This document shows, in pieces, positions 8,852 to 16,913 of a stretch of DNA of 57,977 nucleotides. Made by a program: the position numbers and the translations under genes. Positions within the stretch are counted from its first letter, which is position 1. Each line of letters starts with the position of its first letter. Location: NCBI GenBank assembly GCA_021734345.1, contig JAIPJC010000006.1:1-57977 (forward strand), written 5' to 3'. A model generated the notes under the pieces. It ran no database searches. It was given only the letters and a program-made list of their open reading frames with translations, and had not been told where the DNA came from. Source of the stretch: Kiritimatiellales bacterium (GTDB taxonomy: Bacteria > Verrucomicrobiota > Kiritimatiellia > Kiritimatiellales > Pontiellaceae).

Positions 8852-8867
8852 TGGCACTAATGTTGCT
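8852..8867 (+). promoter_or_regulatory. Sigma-54 (RpoN) promoter of the PEP-CTERM gene
   Basis: TGGCACTAATGTTGCT matches the -24/-12 consensus TGGCAC-N5-TTGCW completely, with GG and GC separated by ten bases. Transcription would start near 8878, leaving a leader of about 34 bases that includes the AAGGGG ribosome-binding site ahead of the ATG at 8912. Confidence 0.75.
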
Positions 8868-8911
8868 CTCAGCGTATGTAGAGTGAAATACTTAACGAGA
8901 ACAAGGGGTAT

Positions 8912-9718
8912 ATGAAATCAAAATGGATTGCGCCAATACTGATCGCCGCCGCAGGGATTGCCCGTTTATCATCGGCAGACATTGTCTGGCCAGCGGATGG
9001 GGCTTGGCAGGAACTGAAGATCGGTGCCAATAAATACTTTGATACACGAGGCGACCAATCCCCCAGTTCCATCGACTTGATTGGCGATGCGGCATCCTAC
9101 TCTGCCGGTTTCTTTTCCCTTGTCGAAAACGGCGACATTACAGGCGGCGTAACCAACGATGCCTTCATGTTCCGCATGCGGGTAGGCGGCGAAAGCGGAA
9201 ACTATGTTTGGCAGGCCCACCTCGATACCGATGGCGACAGCTCGAATGTAGAGTATATCTTCCAACTGGTTCAATCGGGCAATCCCGGATCCCAAGGTGT
9301 TAAACTGATTAAAACCACGGTTGGCGGAACCACGTTGGGCGATATCGCCGTGGATAGCAAAGCAGCAGCGGACTGGAGCGGATCGCTAACCCTCTATTCG
9401 CGCTGGACCGCCGTACCTGGAAGCGCCACCGATTTTTACGTCGACTTCGCGATTCCGTGGAGCGAATTCACCGCTATCACGGGCGTTTCCTCGCTTCAGG
9501 AAATCAGGGCGGTGCTGGCCACGTCGTCCACCCATGCCGGCATCAACAAGGACGCCCCTCTTGGAGGATCCTTATCCACGCAAATCAGCGACGCACTCTC
9601 TGCTTCGATTCCGGAACCGACTGTGGTAACGCTTCTGCTGGGTGCGGGTGGCGGAATTCTGGCCTCCCGCCGCATCTTCAAGCGCAAGCCGGAAGATGAA
9701 GACGAACAACAAAGATAA
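8912..9718 (+). CDS. PEP-CTERM sorting domain protein (exported)
   Basis: The protein has 268 residues. A signal peptide spans residues 1-22 (MKSKWIAPILIAAAGIARLS, then SA). The C-terminus has the PEP-CTERM signal: IPEPT at 233, a hydrophobic stretch VVTLLLGAGGGILA, then SRRIFKRK. Proteins of this type are processed by exosortase and sent to the cell surface. The middle domain is not recognised; it looks like a beta-rich domain with a DTDGDSSNVEYIF segment. An acidic tail (KPEDEDEQQR) after the basic cluster is longer than usual. AAGGGG six bases before the ATG supports the start. No exosortase gene is in this window. Confidence 0.88.
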   Translation: MKSKWIAPILIAAAGIARLSSADIVWPADGAWQELKIGANKYFDTRGDQSPSSIDLIGDAASYSAGFFSLVENGDITGGVTNDAFMFRMRVGGESGNYVWQAHLDTDGDSSNVEYIFQLVQSGNPGSQGVKLIKTTVGGTTLGDIAVDSKAAADWSGSLTLYSRWTAVPGSATDFYVDFAIPWSEFTAITGVSSLQEIRAVLATSSTHAGINKDAPLGGSLSTQISDALSASIPEPTVVTLLLGAGGGILASRRIFKRKPEDEDEQQR

Positions 9719-9744
9719 ACCGCATCGACCATTCCCTCGCGATC

Positions 9745-9778
9745 AACCGGGTTCCATACATTGGAATCCGGTTTTTTT
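9745..9778 (+). terminator. Rho-independent terminator after the PEP-CTERM gene
   Basis: AACCGG-GTTCCA pairs with TGGAA-TCCGGTT around TACAT, followed by a run of seven T. Confidence 0.85.
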
Positions 9779-9793
9779 GAACCCTTGGGGCGC

Positions 9794-9827
9794 AAAAAAG
9801 GCGCGAGGGTCGATGACCGTTCGCGCC
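9794..9827 (-). terminator. Rho-independent terminator of the fatty-acid operon
   Basis: GGCGCGA (9800-9806) pairs with TCGCGCC (9821-9827). The minus-strand product ends in a T run opposite AAAAAA (9794-9799). It follows the fabF stop by 26 bases. Confidence 0.7.
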
Positions 9828-9853
9828 GTTCGGATTTCTCCATCCCTTTGAAA

Positions 9854-11101
9854 CTACTTCGTCTTGGTGAAGCAGAGGGTGGCGTTGTGCCCGCCGAATC
9901 CGAGCGAGTTGCTCAGGGCTGCGTTGATTTCCATCTCCCGCGCAACGTTCGGGACATAGTCGAGATCGCAGTCGGGATCGGGCGTGGTGTAGTTGATGGT
10001 CGGCGGCGCAATGTTGTCGCGGATCGCAAGTGCCATGATGGCGGCTTCGACTCCACCCGCCGCGCCGAGCATGTGCCCGGTCATGGATTTGGTGGAGCTG
10101 ACGGCAACCTTGTAGGCCAGTTCTTCGCCCAGCGCACGCTTGATAGCAAGGGTTTCGCCCTTGTCGTTATAGTATGTGGAGGTGCCGTGCGCATTGATGT
10201 AGTCAATGTCTTCGGGCTTGAGTCTGGCATCGGCAATCGCGAGCGACATGCCGCGGCCGGCCTCGACCGCCGTCTCGGATGGAGCGGTAATGTGGTAGGC
10301 GTCGCACGTGCGGCCATAGCCGGCGGCATCGCAGTAGATGGTCGCGCCACGCTTGAGGGCATGCTGCTTTTCTTCGAGCACGATGATGCCCGCGCCTTCG
10401 GACATGACAAAACCATCGCGGTCTTTATCGAACGGACGGGAAGCCCCTTTCGGATCGTCGTTGCGGCGGCTGGTGGCGCGCAGCGCGGCAAACCCACCAA
10501 TGGCCAGCATGGCAACGGAGGCTTCGGATCCGCCGGCGATCATGACGTCGGCATCGCCGTACTGGATGATGCGCATGGCTTCGCCGATGGAGTGCGTGCC
10601 GGATGCGCAGGCACTGGTGACACAGAAGTTGGGACCCTTGAATCCATAGCGGATGGAAATATAGCCGGAGAGGATGTTGACGATCATCTGGGGGATGAGC
10701 TGGGGGGAGATGCGGCGCGGTCCGCCTTCGACAGCCTTGAAGCACTGGTTTTGCAGGAACTGCATGCCACCGATACCGGAACTGGCAATCACTCCGACGC
10801 GCTGGAGGTCAATCGCACCAAGATCGAGTTTGGAATCCTCGATCGCCATGGCGGCTGCGGCGATGCCCCAGATCGAAAATGGATCCATGATGCGGGCTTC
10901 TTTTTTGTCGACGAATTTTTCGACGTCGAGGTCGCGGATTTCGCCGCCAATGGTGACGGGATACTGGTCGATATTCTCGACGTTCTTGACCTGGTCGATG
11001 CCGGACTGGCCATTCTTGATGCCTTCCCAAAACCGATTAAGTTCGCTCGCAACGGGCGAAACAACCCCTAGACCTGTTACAACTACTTCACGACGACTCA
11101 T
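9854..11101 (-). CDS. fabF: Beta-ketoacyl-ACP synthase II
   Basis: It elongates acyl-ACP by condensation with malonyl-ACP. The product is 415 residues from the start chosen here. That ATG is preceded by GGAGGAAG at good spacing, whereas an in-frame ATG 81 bases further upstream would add an unrelated leader. Catalytic residues are visible: Cys in VTSACASGTHSIGEA, His in YINAHGTSTYYND and His in KSMTGHMLGAAGGVEA. It is the last gene of the yceD-rpmF-plsX-fabHDG-acpP-fabF cluster and has its own terminator hairpin behind it. Confidence 0.96.
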   Translation of the reverse strand: MSRREVVVTGLGVVSPVASELNRFWEGIKNGQSGIDQVKNVENIDQYPVTIGGEIRDLDVEKFVDKKEARIMDPFSIWGIAAAAMAIEDSKLDLGAIDLQRVGVIASSGIGGMQFLQNQCFKAVEGGPRRISPQLIPQMIVNILSGYISIRYGFKGPNFCVTSACASGTHSIGEAMRIIQYGDADVMIAGGSEASVAMLAIGGFAALRATSRRNDDPKGASRPFDKDRDGFVMSEGAGIIVLEEKQHALKRGATIYCDAAGYGRTCDAYHITAPSETAVEAGRGMSLAIADARLKPEDIDYINAHGTSTYYNDKGETLAIKRALGEELAYKVAVSSTKSMTGHMLGAAGGVEAAIMALAIRDNIAPPTINYTTPDPDCDLDYVPNVAREMEINAALSNSLGFGGHNATLCFTKTK

Positions 11102-11191
11102 ATCCCGCTTCCTCCATGGCCAAATCAAAGGCGAAATGGCCGGAACGCCCTGACGAGCTGTTCCGGCCATTGAAAAACCCATTCGGCAAGA

Positions 11192-11431
11192 CTACTCGCC
11201 GAAACCTTTTTCAGTCAGGTAGCTGATAACGCCGCCAACGGAAGTCAGCTTTTCAGCGTCTTCGTCCGGGATTTCAGCGCCGAATTCTTCTTCGAACGCC
11301 ATAACCAGTTCTACTGTATCCAGCGAGTCCGCTCCAAGGTCTTCGATGAAGGATGCTTCATTCGTAACCTGGTCGGCATTGACTCCGAGTTGCTCAACAA
11401 TGATATCTTTTACTTTAGCTTCAAGTGACAT
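11192..11431 (-). CDS. acpP: Acyl carrier protein
   Basis: This is a small acidic protein of 79 residues that carries acyl chains on a phosphopantetheine arm. The attachment serine is in [20 protein letters not shown], the family signature. GGAGAA lies before the ATG. It sits between fabG and fabF in the standard order. Confidence 0.97.
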   Translation of the reverse strand: MSLEAKVKDIIVEQLGVNADQVTNEASFIEDLGADSLDTVELVMAFEEEFGAEIPDEDAEKLTSVGGVISYLTEKGFGE

Positions 11432-11468
11432 GATTTATTCTCCTTTTCTAGGGTTACACTTACAAACA

Positions 11469-12212
11469 CTACATTACCATTCCGCCGCATGTCGAGATCA
11501 CTTGACCGGTAACATACGCGGAGGCATCGCTTGCCAAAAACAGCACTACATTGGCCACATCCTCGGGTTCACCGAAACGGCTAAGCGGGATGAGCTCTTT
11601 CATCTTGTTCTGTACTTCCACGTCCAGCGCGTCGGTCATTGCGGTCCGGATAAAGCCCGGCGCAACCGCGTTGCAACGAACGTTGCGCGAGGACAGCTCC
11701 TTTGCGACGGTTTTGCTGAATGCGATTACGCCACCTTTGGAGGCCGCATAGTTGGCCTGCCCGGCGTTCCCCATCAGCCCGATGACCGATGCAATGTTCA
11801 CGATAGCGCCGGAACGTTGCTTCATCATACCGCGCATAACGGCCTTGGTGCAAAGAAACGTGCCCTTGAGGTTGACATTCAGCACGGCATCCCAATCTTC
11901 TTCGCTCATGCGAATCATCAAGCCATCCTTGGTGATACCCGCATTGTTGACGAGAATATCGATCTTGCCGAAATCCTTTTCGATGGTTTTGACGCCTTCG
12001 GACACACTTGCACCTTCGGCGACGTTCACGCCATAGCATTCGGCGCGGCGGCCCAGGGCCTTAACTTTTGCGGCGGTCTCTTCGAGCCATTCGGCTTTGA
12101 GATCGCAGAGCGCGATATCCGCTCCTGCTTCCGCCAACTTGACGGCAATCGCCTGCCCCAGCCCACGGGCTGCGCCCGTTACCAGCGCCACTTTATCGTT
12201 CAATTCAAACAT
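11469..12212 (-). CDS. fabG: 3-oxoacyl-ACP reductase
   Basis: This short-chain dehydrogenase uses NADPH to reduce 3-oxoacyl-ACP. Visible features are the cofactor loop [15 protein letters not shown] near residue 12, the [14 protein letters not shown] segment, and the catalytic Ser and Tyr-x3-Lys in [20 protein letters not shown]. The 247 residues match the family. It is nine bases from the end of fabD. Confidence 0.96.
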   Translation of the reverse strand: MFELNDKVALVTGAARGLGQAIAVKLAEAGADIALCDLKAEWLEETAAKVKALGRRAECYGVNVAEGASVSEGVKTIEKDFGKIDILVNNAGITKDGLMIRMSEEDWDAVLNVNLKGTFLCTKAVMRGMMKQRSGAIVNIASVIGLMGNAGQANYAASKGGVIAFSKTVAKELSSRNVRCNAVAPGFIRTAMTDALDVEVQNKMKELIPLSRFGEPEDVANVVLFLASDASAYVTGQVISTCGGMVM

Positions 12213-12220
12213 GATAATTC

Positions 12221-13126
12221 CTATTCCTTTTCCAGATCAATTAGTTGGCCGATGTTACGGACTGGGCAGTTCTTGTCAATACGCTTTATGAGCCCTGCCA
12301 AGACCTTTCCCGGCCCGCATTCGATGATTTCCTCGACTCCGTTTGCGGCCATCCACTGGATGATCGAAACCCATTGCACGGATGAGGTGATTTGTTTGAC
12401 CATATCATCCTTGACGGAAGCATTTCCGTGGGGCTGGGCGGTCACATTGGAAAGCACGGGCACCTTTTCTCCTGAAAATTCGATGCCTGCCAGAAAATCG
12501 GTCATGATGTCGGCGGCAGGTTGCATCAGCGGAGAATGGAATCCTCCAGCCACTGGAAGACGGATCGCGCGTTTGGCGCCAGCGGCCTTCATTAGTTCTT
12601 CCGCCTTGCCGATGGAATCGGCCGTACCGGAAAGCACGGTCTGGCCCAGCGAGTTGAAGTTGGCCACGTAGCACCCGGCATTAACAGCAATCTTGAGCAA
12701 GTCGTCGCCGTCAACACCCATAACCGCAAGCATCGCGCCCGGGTTGGCTTCGCATGCGGCCTGCATCGCTTCGCCGCGCGCACGCAAAATCCGGATGGTA
12801 TCTTCAAAACCGACCACCCCGGCGATATGCAGCGCCGTCCACTCACCCAGGCTATGCCCGGCGAGCAACTGATATTCAAGATCGGGTTGCTTGATTTCCA
12901 ACGCCCGAAACGCAGCAACACTGGCGACAAAGATGCCCAGCTGCGCATGGTTGGACTTGTTCAGCTCATCCTGCGGCCCGTCGAAACAGATCGTAGCGAG
13001 GTCGTAGCCAAGGATTTCGTTGGCTTGGTCGAACAAGGTCTTGCATTGCGGAATCGCCTCGGTGAAATCCTTGCCCATTCCAACGATTTGGGAACCCTGC
13101 CCCGGGAAAACAATTGCTCTTTTCAT
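12221..13126 (-). CDS. fabD: Malonyl-CoA:ACP transacylase
   Basis: It moves malonyl groups from CoA to ACP. The sequence begins [20 protein letters not shown], the usual FabD N-terminus. The nucleophile is in [17 protein letters not shown] and the partner histidine in [14 protein letters not shown]. The start chosen overlaps the fabH stop by one base (TAATG); an upstream in-frame start would add 11 unrelated residues inside fabH. Length from this start is 301 residues. Confidence 0.96.
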   Translation of the reverse strand: MKRAIVFPGQGSQIVGMGKDFTEAIPQCKTLFDQANEILGYDLATICFDGPQDELNKSNHAQLGIFVASVAAFRALEIKQPDLEYQLLAGHSLGEWTALHIAGVVGFEDTIRILRARGEAMQAACEANPGAMLAVMGVDGDDLLKIAVNAGCYVANFNSLGQTVLSGTADSIGKAEELMKAAGAKRAIRLPVAGGFHSPLMQPAADIMTDFLAGIEFSGEKVPVLSNVTAQPHGNASVKDDMVKQITSSVQWVSIIQWMAANGVEEIIECGPGKVLAGLIKRIDKNCPVRNIGQLIDLEKE

Positions 13127-14118
13127 TATTTGCCCCATTCCAATACGTTTGCACCCCAAGTGAACCCACCGCCGAACACGGTCAGGGCAACGAGATCGCC
13201 CTTCTGTATGGTTCCATCCTTGACGGCTTCGTCCAGCGCAATGGCCAGCGCGGCTGACGAGGTGTTGGCATATTTATCGACATTCGTGTAGATCCGGTCG
13301 GCAATGCCTAACCGCTTGGCGATAGAGTCGATGATGCGGATGTTCGCCTGGTGCGGAATGAAGCATTTGATATCGTCGACCGTGAGGTTGTTCTTTTCCA
13401 ATGCCTGGAGAACCGCCTCGCCCATGCGGACGACGGCATGCTTGAACACTTCGCGTCCTTGCATCTTTAGATATTGCTGCCGCTGGTCGATCATTTCGTG
13501 CGTGGCAGGATTGCGGCTTCCGCCGCCCGGCGTCCAGAGCAGGTCGGCCAGCGAACCATCGGAACCCATGGCCGATTGCATGATGCCGCGACCTTCGCCA
13601 CCGGCCCGCAATACCGCCGCCCCGGCACCATCGCCGAAGAGAATGCATGTACCGCGGTCTTCCCAATCGATGAACGTGCTCATCTTTTCCGAGCCGATCA
13701 CCAGTGCGGTTTTAACCGCACCGCTGAGAATCTGGTTTTTTGCCGCATCGAGTGCGTAGAGGAATCCCGAACAGGCTGCTCCCAAGTCGTAGCAGAAGGC
13801 GTTCGTTGCCCCGATCTTTTCCTGCACGAAGCAAGCGGTGCTGGGGAAAAACATGTCGGGAGAAAGCGTGGCCACAATCAGCAGATCGATCTCGGTGGCA
13901 GGGATACCGGCATCCTCAAGCGCTTTTTTCGCTGCTTCCGCGCCAAGATCCGACGAGGCCTGGTCGGCGGCGGCAATATGCCGTTCACGCATGCCGGTGC
14001 GGGCATAGATCCATTCGTCCGATGTCTCCACGATTTTTTCGAGATCCCGGTTGGTAAGTACCTTTTCAGGCAAATACGATCCGGTTCCAATGATAGAAAC
14101 TGTGCGGGTCGGCTCCAT
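13126..14118 (-). CDS. fabH: Beta-ketoacyl-ACP synthase III
   Basis: It starts fatty-acid chains by condensing acyl-CoA with malonyl-ACP. The 330-residue protein opens with SIIGTGSYLPEKVLTNRDLE. The active Cys is in CYDLGAACSGFLYALDAA, the His in IKCFIPHQANIRIIDSIAKR and the Asn in VDKYANTSSAALAIALDEA. It is coupled to fabD by a TAATG junction and lies 21 bases after plsX. Confidence 0.97.
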   Translation of the reverse strand: MEPTRTVSIIGTGSYLPEKVLTNRDLEKIVETSDEWIYARTGMRERHIAAADQASSDLGAEAAKKALEDAGIPATEIDLLIVATLSPDMFFPSTACFVQEKIGATNAFCYDLGAACSGFLYALDAAKNQILSGAVKTALVIGSEKMSTFIDWEDRGTCILFGDGAGAAVLRAGGEGRGIMQSAMGSDGSLADLLWTPGGGSRNPATHEMIDQRQQYLKMQGREVFKHAVVRMGEAVLQALEKNNLTVDDIKCFIPHQANIRIIDSIAKRLGIADRIYTNVDKYANTSSAALAIALDEAVKDGTIQKGDLVALTVFGGGFTWGANVLEWGK

Positions 14119-14139
14119 AAATCGCGTCTCGTGAAAATT

Positions 14140-15150
14140 CTAGGATTTTGAGCTTATACTTTTAAGCTCGGCTTCGATTGAATGGTTTACGTTGTGATTG
14201 ATCGCTTCGGACGCCACCCGGATGCCGTTGTATGTGGCCAGTGCGTTCGACGAACCATGCCCGATGATTACCACTCCATTCGCACCCAGCAGCGGCGCAC
14301 CGCCATGGCTCGCTGGATCGGCATGCGATTTCATCTCCTTGAAGACCCCGCGCGATAGCAGATAACCCAAAACACGAAGTGGATTGGCGCGGAACATCGT
14401 CTTGAGCCAGTCGGCAATCATGCGGGCAACGGCTTCGCTGGTTTTCAGCACGACGTTGCCAACGAATCCGTCGCATACCGCCACATTGACCTTGCCGCCG
14501 AAAAGATCCCGGCTTTCCACATTGCCAACAAAATTGAGGTGGGATTGTTCAAGCCGACTGAAGGTCTTCTTGGTCGTCTCGTTGCCCTTCGCCGCCTCTT
14601 CGCCAATACTGAGCAGGCCGATTTTCGGATTCGCGATACCGAGGATTTCCCGTGCGTAAACACTGCCCATTACGGCATATTGCAGGAGCATTTCCGGCGT
14701 GCTGTCGGGGTTTGCACCGGCGTCAAGCAGGACAAATGGCGCATTCGGGGTCGGCATGATGGCCGCGATAACCGGCCGGTCGACACCCGGCAACGTCCGA
14801 AGCTTCAGCGTAGCGGCTGCCACGGCGGCACCCGTATTCCCTGCGGAGAAGATCGCGTCGGCCTTGCCGTCCCGCACGAGTTCGATCGAGCGTGAAATGG
14901 AGGAATCCTTTTTCCGGCGGATGGCCACCGCCGGGGACTCGCCCATTTCCACCACCTCCGAGGCATGAACGATTTCGATGCACGCGGGAATCGTCCCCTT
15001 GTACTTATCGAGTTCAGCACGGATGGCGGATTCGTTGCCGACCAGGAACAGCTTTTCAATACCCTGTATCTTTTCAGCGGCTTGCAGTGTTCCAGCGACA
15101 ATCTCCTGGGGAGCAAAGTCCCCGCCCATCGCATCTATTGAGATACGCAT
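14140..15150 (-). CDS. plsX: Phosphate acyltransferase PlsX
   Basis: It makes acyl-phosphate from acyl-ACP for phospholipid synthesis. The N-terminus MRISIDAMGGDFAPQEIVAG is diagnostic. Other typical stretches are SAGNTGAAVAAATLKLRTLP and VCDGFVGNVVLKTSEAVARM. Length is 336 residues. It begins two bases after rpmF, in the conserved rpmF-plsX-fabH order. Confidence 0.97.
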   Translation of the reverse strand: MRISIDAMGGDFAPQEIVAGTLQAAEKIQGIEKLFLVGNESAIRAELDKYKGTIPACIEIVHASEVVEMGESPAVAIRRKKDSSISRSIELVRDGKADAIFSAGNTGAAVAAATLKLRTLPGVDRPVIAAIMPTPNAPFVLLDAGANPDSTPEMLLQYAVMGSVYAREILGIANPKIGLLSIGEEAAKGNETTKKTFSRLEQSHLNFVGNVESRDLFGGKVNVAVCDGFVGNVVLKTSEAVARMIADWLKTMFRANPLRVLGYLLSRGVFKEMKSHADPASHGGAPLLGANGVVIIGHGSSNALATYNGIRVASEAINHNVNHSIEAELKSISSKS

Positions 15151-15152
15151 GA

Positions 15153-15341
15153 CTACTCGTCGGAAGAGACAGTCAAGACTTGGCGCCCATTGTAGTAGCC
15201 GCAGCTAGGGCAGGCACGGTGGGGTTGCTGAGGCGCGCCGCACTGTGCACAGCTGGACGCACGAGTAGTCGGCTTCTTCATGTTCTGGGCCTTGCGGCTC
15301 GCGGTTTTGCTTTTTGATTTCTTTCTTTTTGGAACTGCCAT
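15153..15341 (-). CDS. rpmF: 50S ribosomal protein L32
   Basis: The 62-residue basic protein begins MAVPKRKKSKSKTASRKAQN, typical of L32. It keeps both zinc-type Cys pairs (CAQC and CPSC), so it is the zinc-binding form. AAGGAGG precedes the ATG. It lies between yceD and plsX, the usual context. Confidence 0.97.
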   Translation of the reverse strand: MAVPKRKKSKSKTASRKAQNMKKPTTRASSCAQCGAPQQPHRACPSCGYYNGRQVLTVSSDE

Positions 15342-15360
15342 GGCAATCCTCCTTCAATTT

Positions 15361-15822
15361 CTATAAATCCAAGTTGTCGAGAGCCGACCACGAAATGGGT
15401 CGATCCCCTTTTTTGCATGCGCATGGACCCTTGTTCAAATCAGCTCCACACTGTGCACACAACCCTTTACATCCCTCTTTGCATACCGGGAAAACCGGCA
15501 CATGCAGCAAAAGATCTTCCCGCACATCTCCCGTAATATCCACCGAATCCGTATCCTCGGAGGCGGGGTAAGCGCGTAGAAAATCGGAATCGACTACGGT
15601 TGTCGAGAAAAATTCAGAACATCTTGTACACATGAGTTCGAGATCGATCGAAAGGGTGCCACTCGCCACCAATTCACCCGAAACATGCTGTACATACAGG
15701 GCATATTGCACGTCGCCGACGACCTTGACAAACCGATCGCCATCCAGCTCCAGGATCGAGCTCGGCTCGTCCCCTTCCAAGAGGGATCCCTCCTCCGGAA
15801 TCCGCGCCACCATTATCTTCAA
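15361..15822 (-). CDS. yceD: YceD/DUF177 family protein
   Basis: DUF177 proteins lie upstream of rpmF in most bacteria and are linked to 23S rRNA accumulation. The C-terminal half has the family signature PVCKEGCKGLCAQCGADLN and CACK, plus an earlier CTRC pair. The frame is open far upstream, but the extension is unlike the family and overlaps the 3' end of the next gene. A TTG at 15822 sits seven bases after GGAGG and gives a 153-residue protein starting MKIMVARIPEEG, so it is the preferred start. An ATG three codons later is the alternative. Confidence 0.85.
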   Translation of the reverse strand: MKIMVARIPEEGSLLEGDEPSSILELDGDRFVKVVGDVQYALYVQHVSGELVASGTLSIDLELMCTRCSEFFSTTVVDSDFLRAYPASEDTDSVDITGDVREDLLLHVPVFPVCKEGCKGLCAQCGADLNKGPCACKKGDRPISWSALDNLDL

Positions 15823-15919
15823 ATCCACACCTCCATCGTCACTGGGCGGCAATCTGCCACGGCTCCGTAAAAATTGGCAGAAGAATTTTACACATCCCGG
15901 AAGAAAGAGCCCGCCAACA

Positions 15920-16846
15920 CTATTGACCACTTTTTCCCGGTTGTGGGTTCCGCAGATACCGCTCAAGGAAATCATTGACCACCGGACGGTTCTGCTCTTC
16001 GAAAAACAGCGAGCCGCCATGGCCTGCATTCTCGACAAACTTGATTTCCACCGGTAGCCCCGCATCCTTGTACTTTTGATACAGGCATATCGACTGCTGG
16101 ACTTCGACGCGCTTGTCCATCAAACCATGTATGATCAACATCGGAGAATCATCCTTGGTGACGTGGTTGACCCCTCCGGCCAGCTCGGCGAGCTTCAGGT
16201 TCTGGCCCACCGGCCCACCCAGCAGCTTGTAGTTCGTTCCCTGCGGATCATCCGTGAATTGCGGTTGCGTCTTGGAGCGCAGAACGAAATCCGTCGGCCC
16301 GAAGTAATCGACCACGGCCTGTACGCGCGACGAGCAATCAAGATTTCCGCCTACCGCTCCCTCCAACTCCTGTTCTCCGCCCGAAGTTCCCAGCAGCACC
16401 ACCAAATGCCCTCCGGCAGAGCTACCCATCGCGGCGATCCTTCCGCCATCATAGCCGTATTCGCCGGCATGGGCCCGAAGCCAGCGGATGGCACCCTTGC
16501 AATCGTATATCTGCGCCGGAAAAACCGCATGGCTTGAGAGGCGGTATTCGATGCTCGCCAAGGCATAGCCCTCCTGCACCAGCCACTTGACCGGGCAATT
16601 CTTGCGCGATCCACCCGTCCAGCCGCCTCCGTGGATAAAGACCACCAACGGCGGCTCTTTTACGCCCAAGGGCAAAAACAGATCCAACCGCAATGCCACG
16701 CCTGATTCTTCGGCAAACGGAACATCGAGGATTACCTTTGCGTTCAGCCCAGCCGAACTATCGATATCGGGCTTCTTGTGCGTCTTCCCGTTCGAAACCG
16801 CACAGCATGCAAACAGGACGATCAGGGCGAAAATTCCATTTTTCAT
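15920..16846 (-). CDS. Secreted alpha/beta hydrolase (carbohydrate-esterase/BD-FAE-like)
   Basis: From the chosen ATG (GGGAGAG upstream) the protein has 308 residues with a signal peptide MKNGIFALIVLFACCAVSNG. It shows the oxyanion motif VVFIHGGGWTGGS, the nucleophile in AAMGSSAGGHLVVLLGTSGG, an acid in HGLMDKRVEVQQS and the histidine in VENAGHGGSLFF. This is the pattern of acetyl-xylan or feruloyl esterase-like hydrolases. It lies 67 bases after a sulfatase gene, so both may act on a decorated polysaccharide outside the cytoplasm. The true substrate is unknown. A much longer open frame upstream reads through the sulfatase end and is not used. Confidence 0.85.
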   Translation of the reverse strand: MKNGIFALIVLFACCAVSNGKTHKKPDIDSSAGLNAKVILDVPFAEESGVALRLDLFLPLGVKEPPLVVFIHGGGWTGGSRKNCPVKWLVQEGYALASIEYRLSSHAVFPAQIYDCKGAIRWLRAHAGEYGYDGGRIAAMGSSAGGHLVVLLGTSGGEQELEGAVGGNLDCSSRVQAVVDYFGPTDFVLRSKTQPQFTDDPQGTNYKLLGGPVGQNLKLAELAGGVNHVTKDDSPMLIIHGLMDKRVEVQQSICLYQKYKDAGLPVEIKFVENAGHGGSLFFEEQNRPVVNDFLERYLRNPQPGKSGQ

Positions 16847-16913
16847 ATGCCACTCTCCCTTGATTCCATCAGTTGGGGAAAATACTTCGCGCAAATGCCG
16901 GGCGTTCGTTTTC

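Noticed and set aside
9761-11071. Open frame of 436 codons opposite fabF
   Set aside because: It is a shadow of the highly conserved fabF gene.
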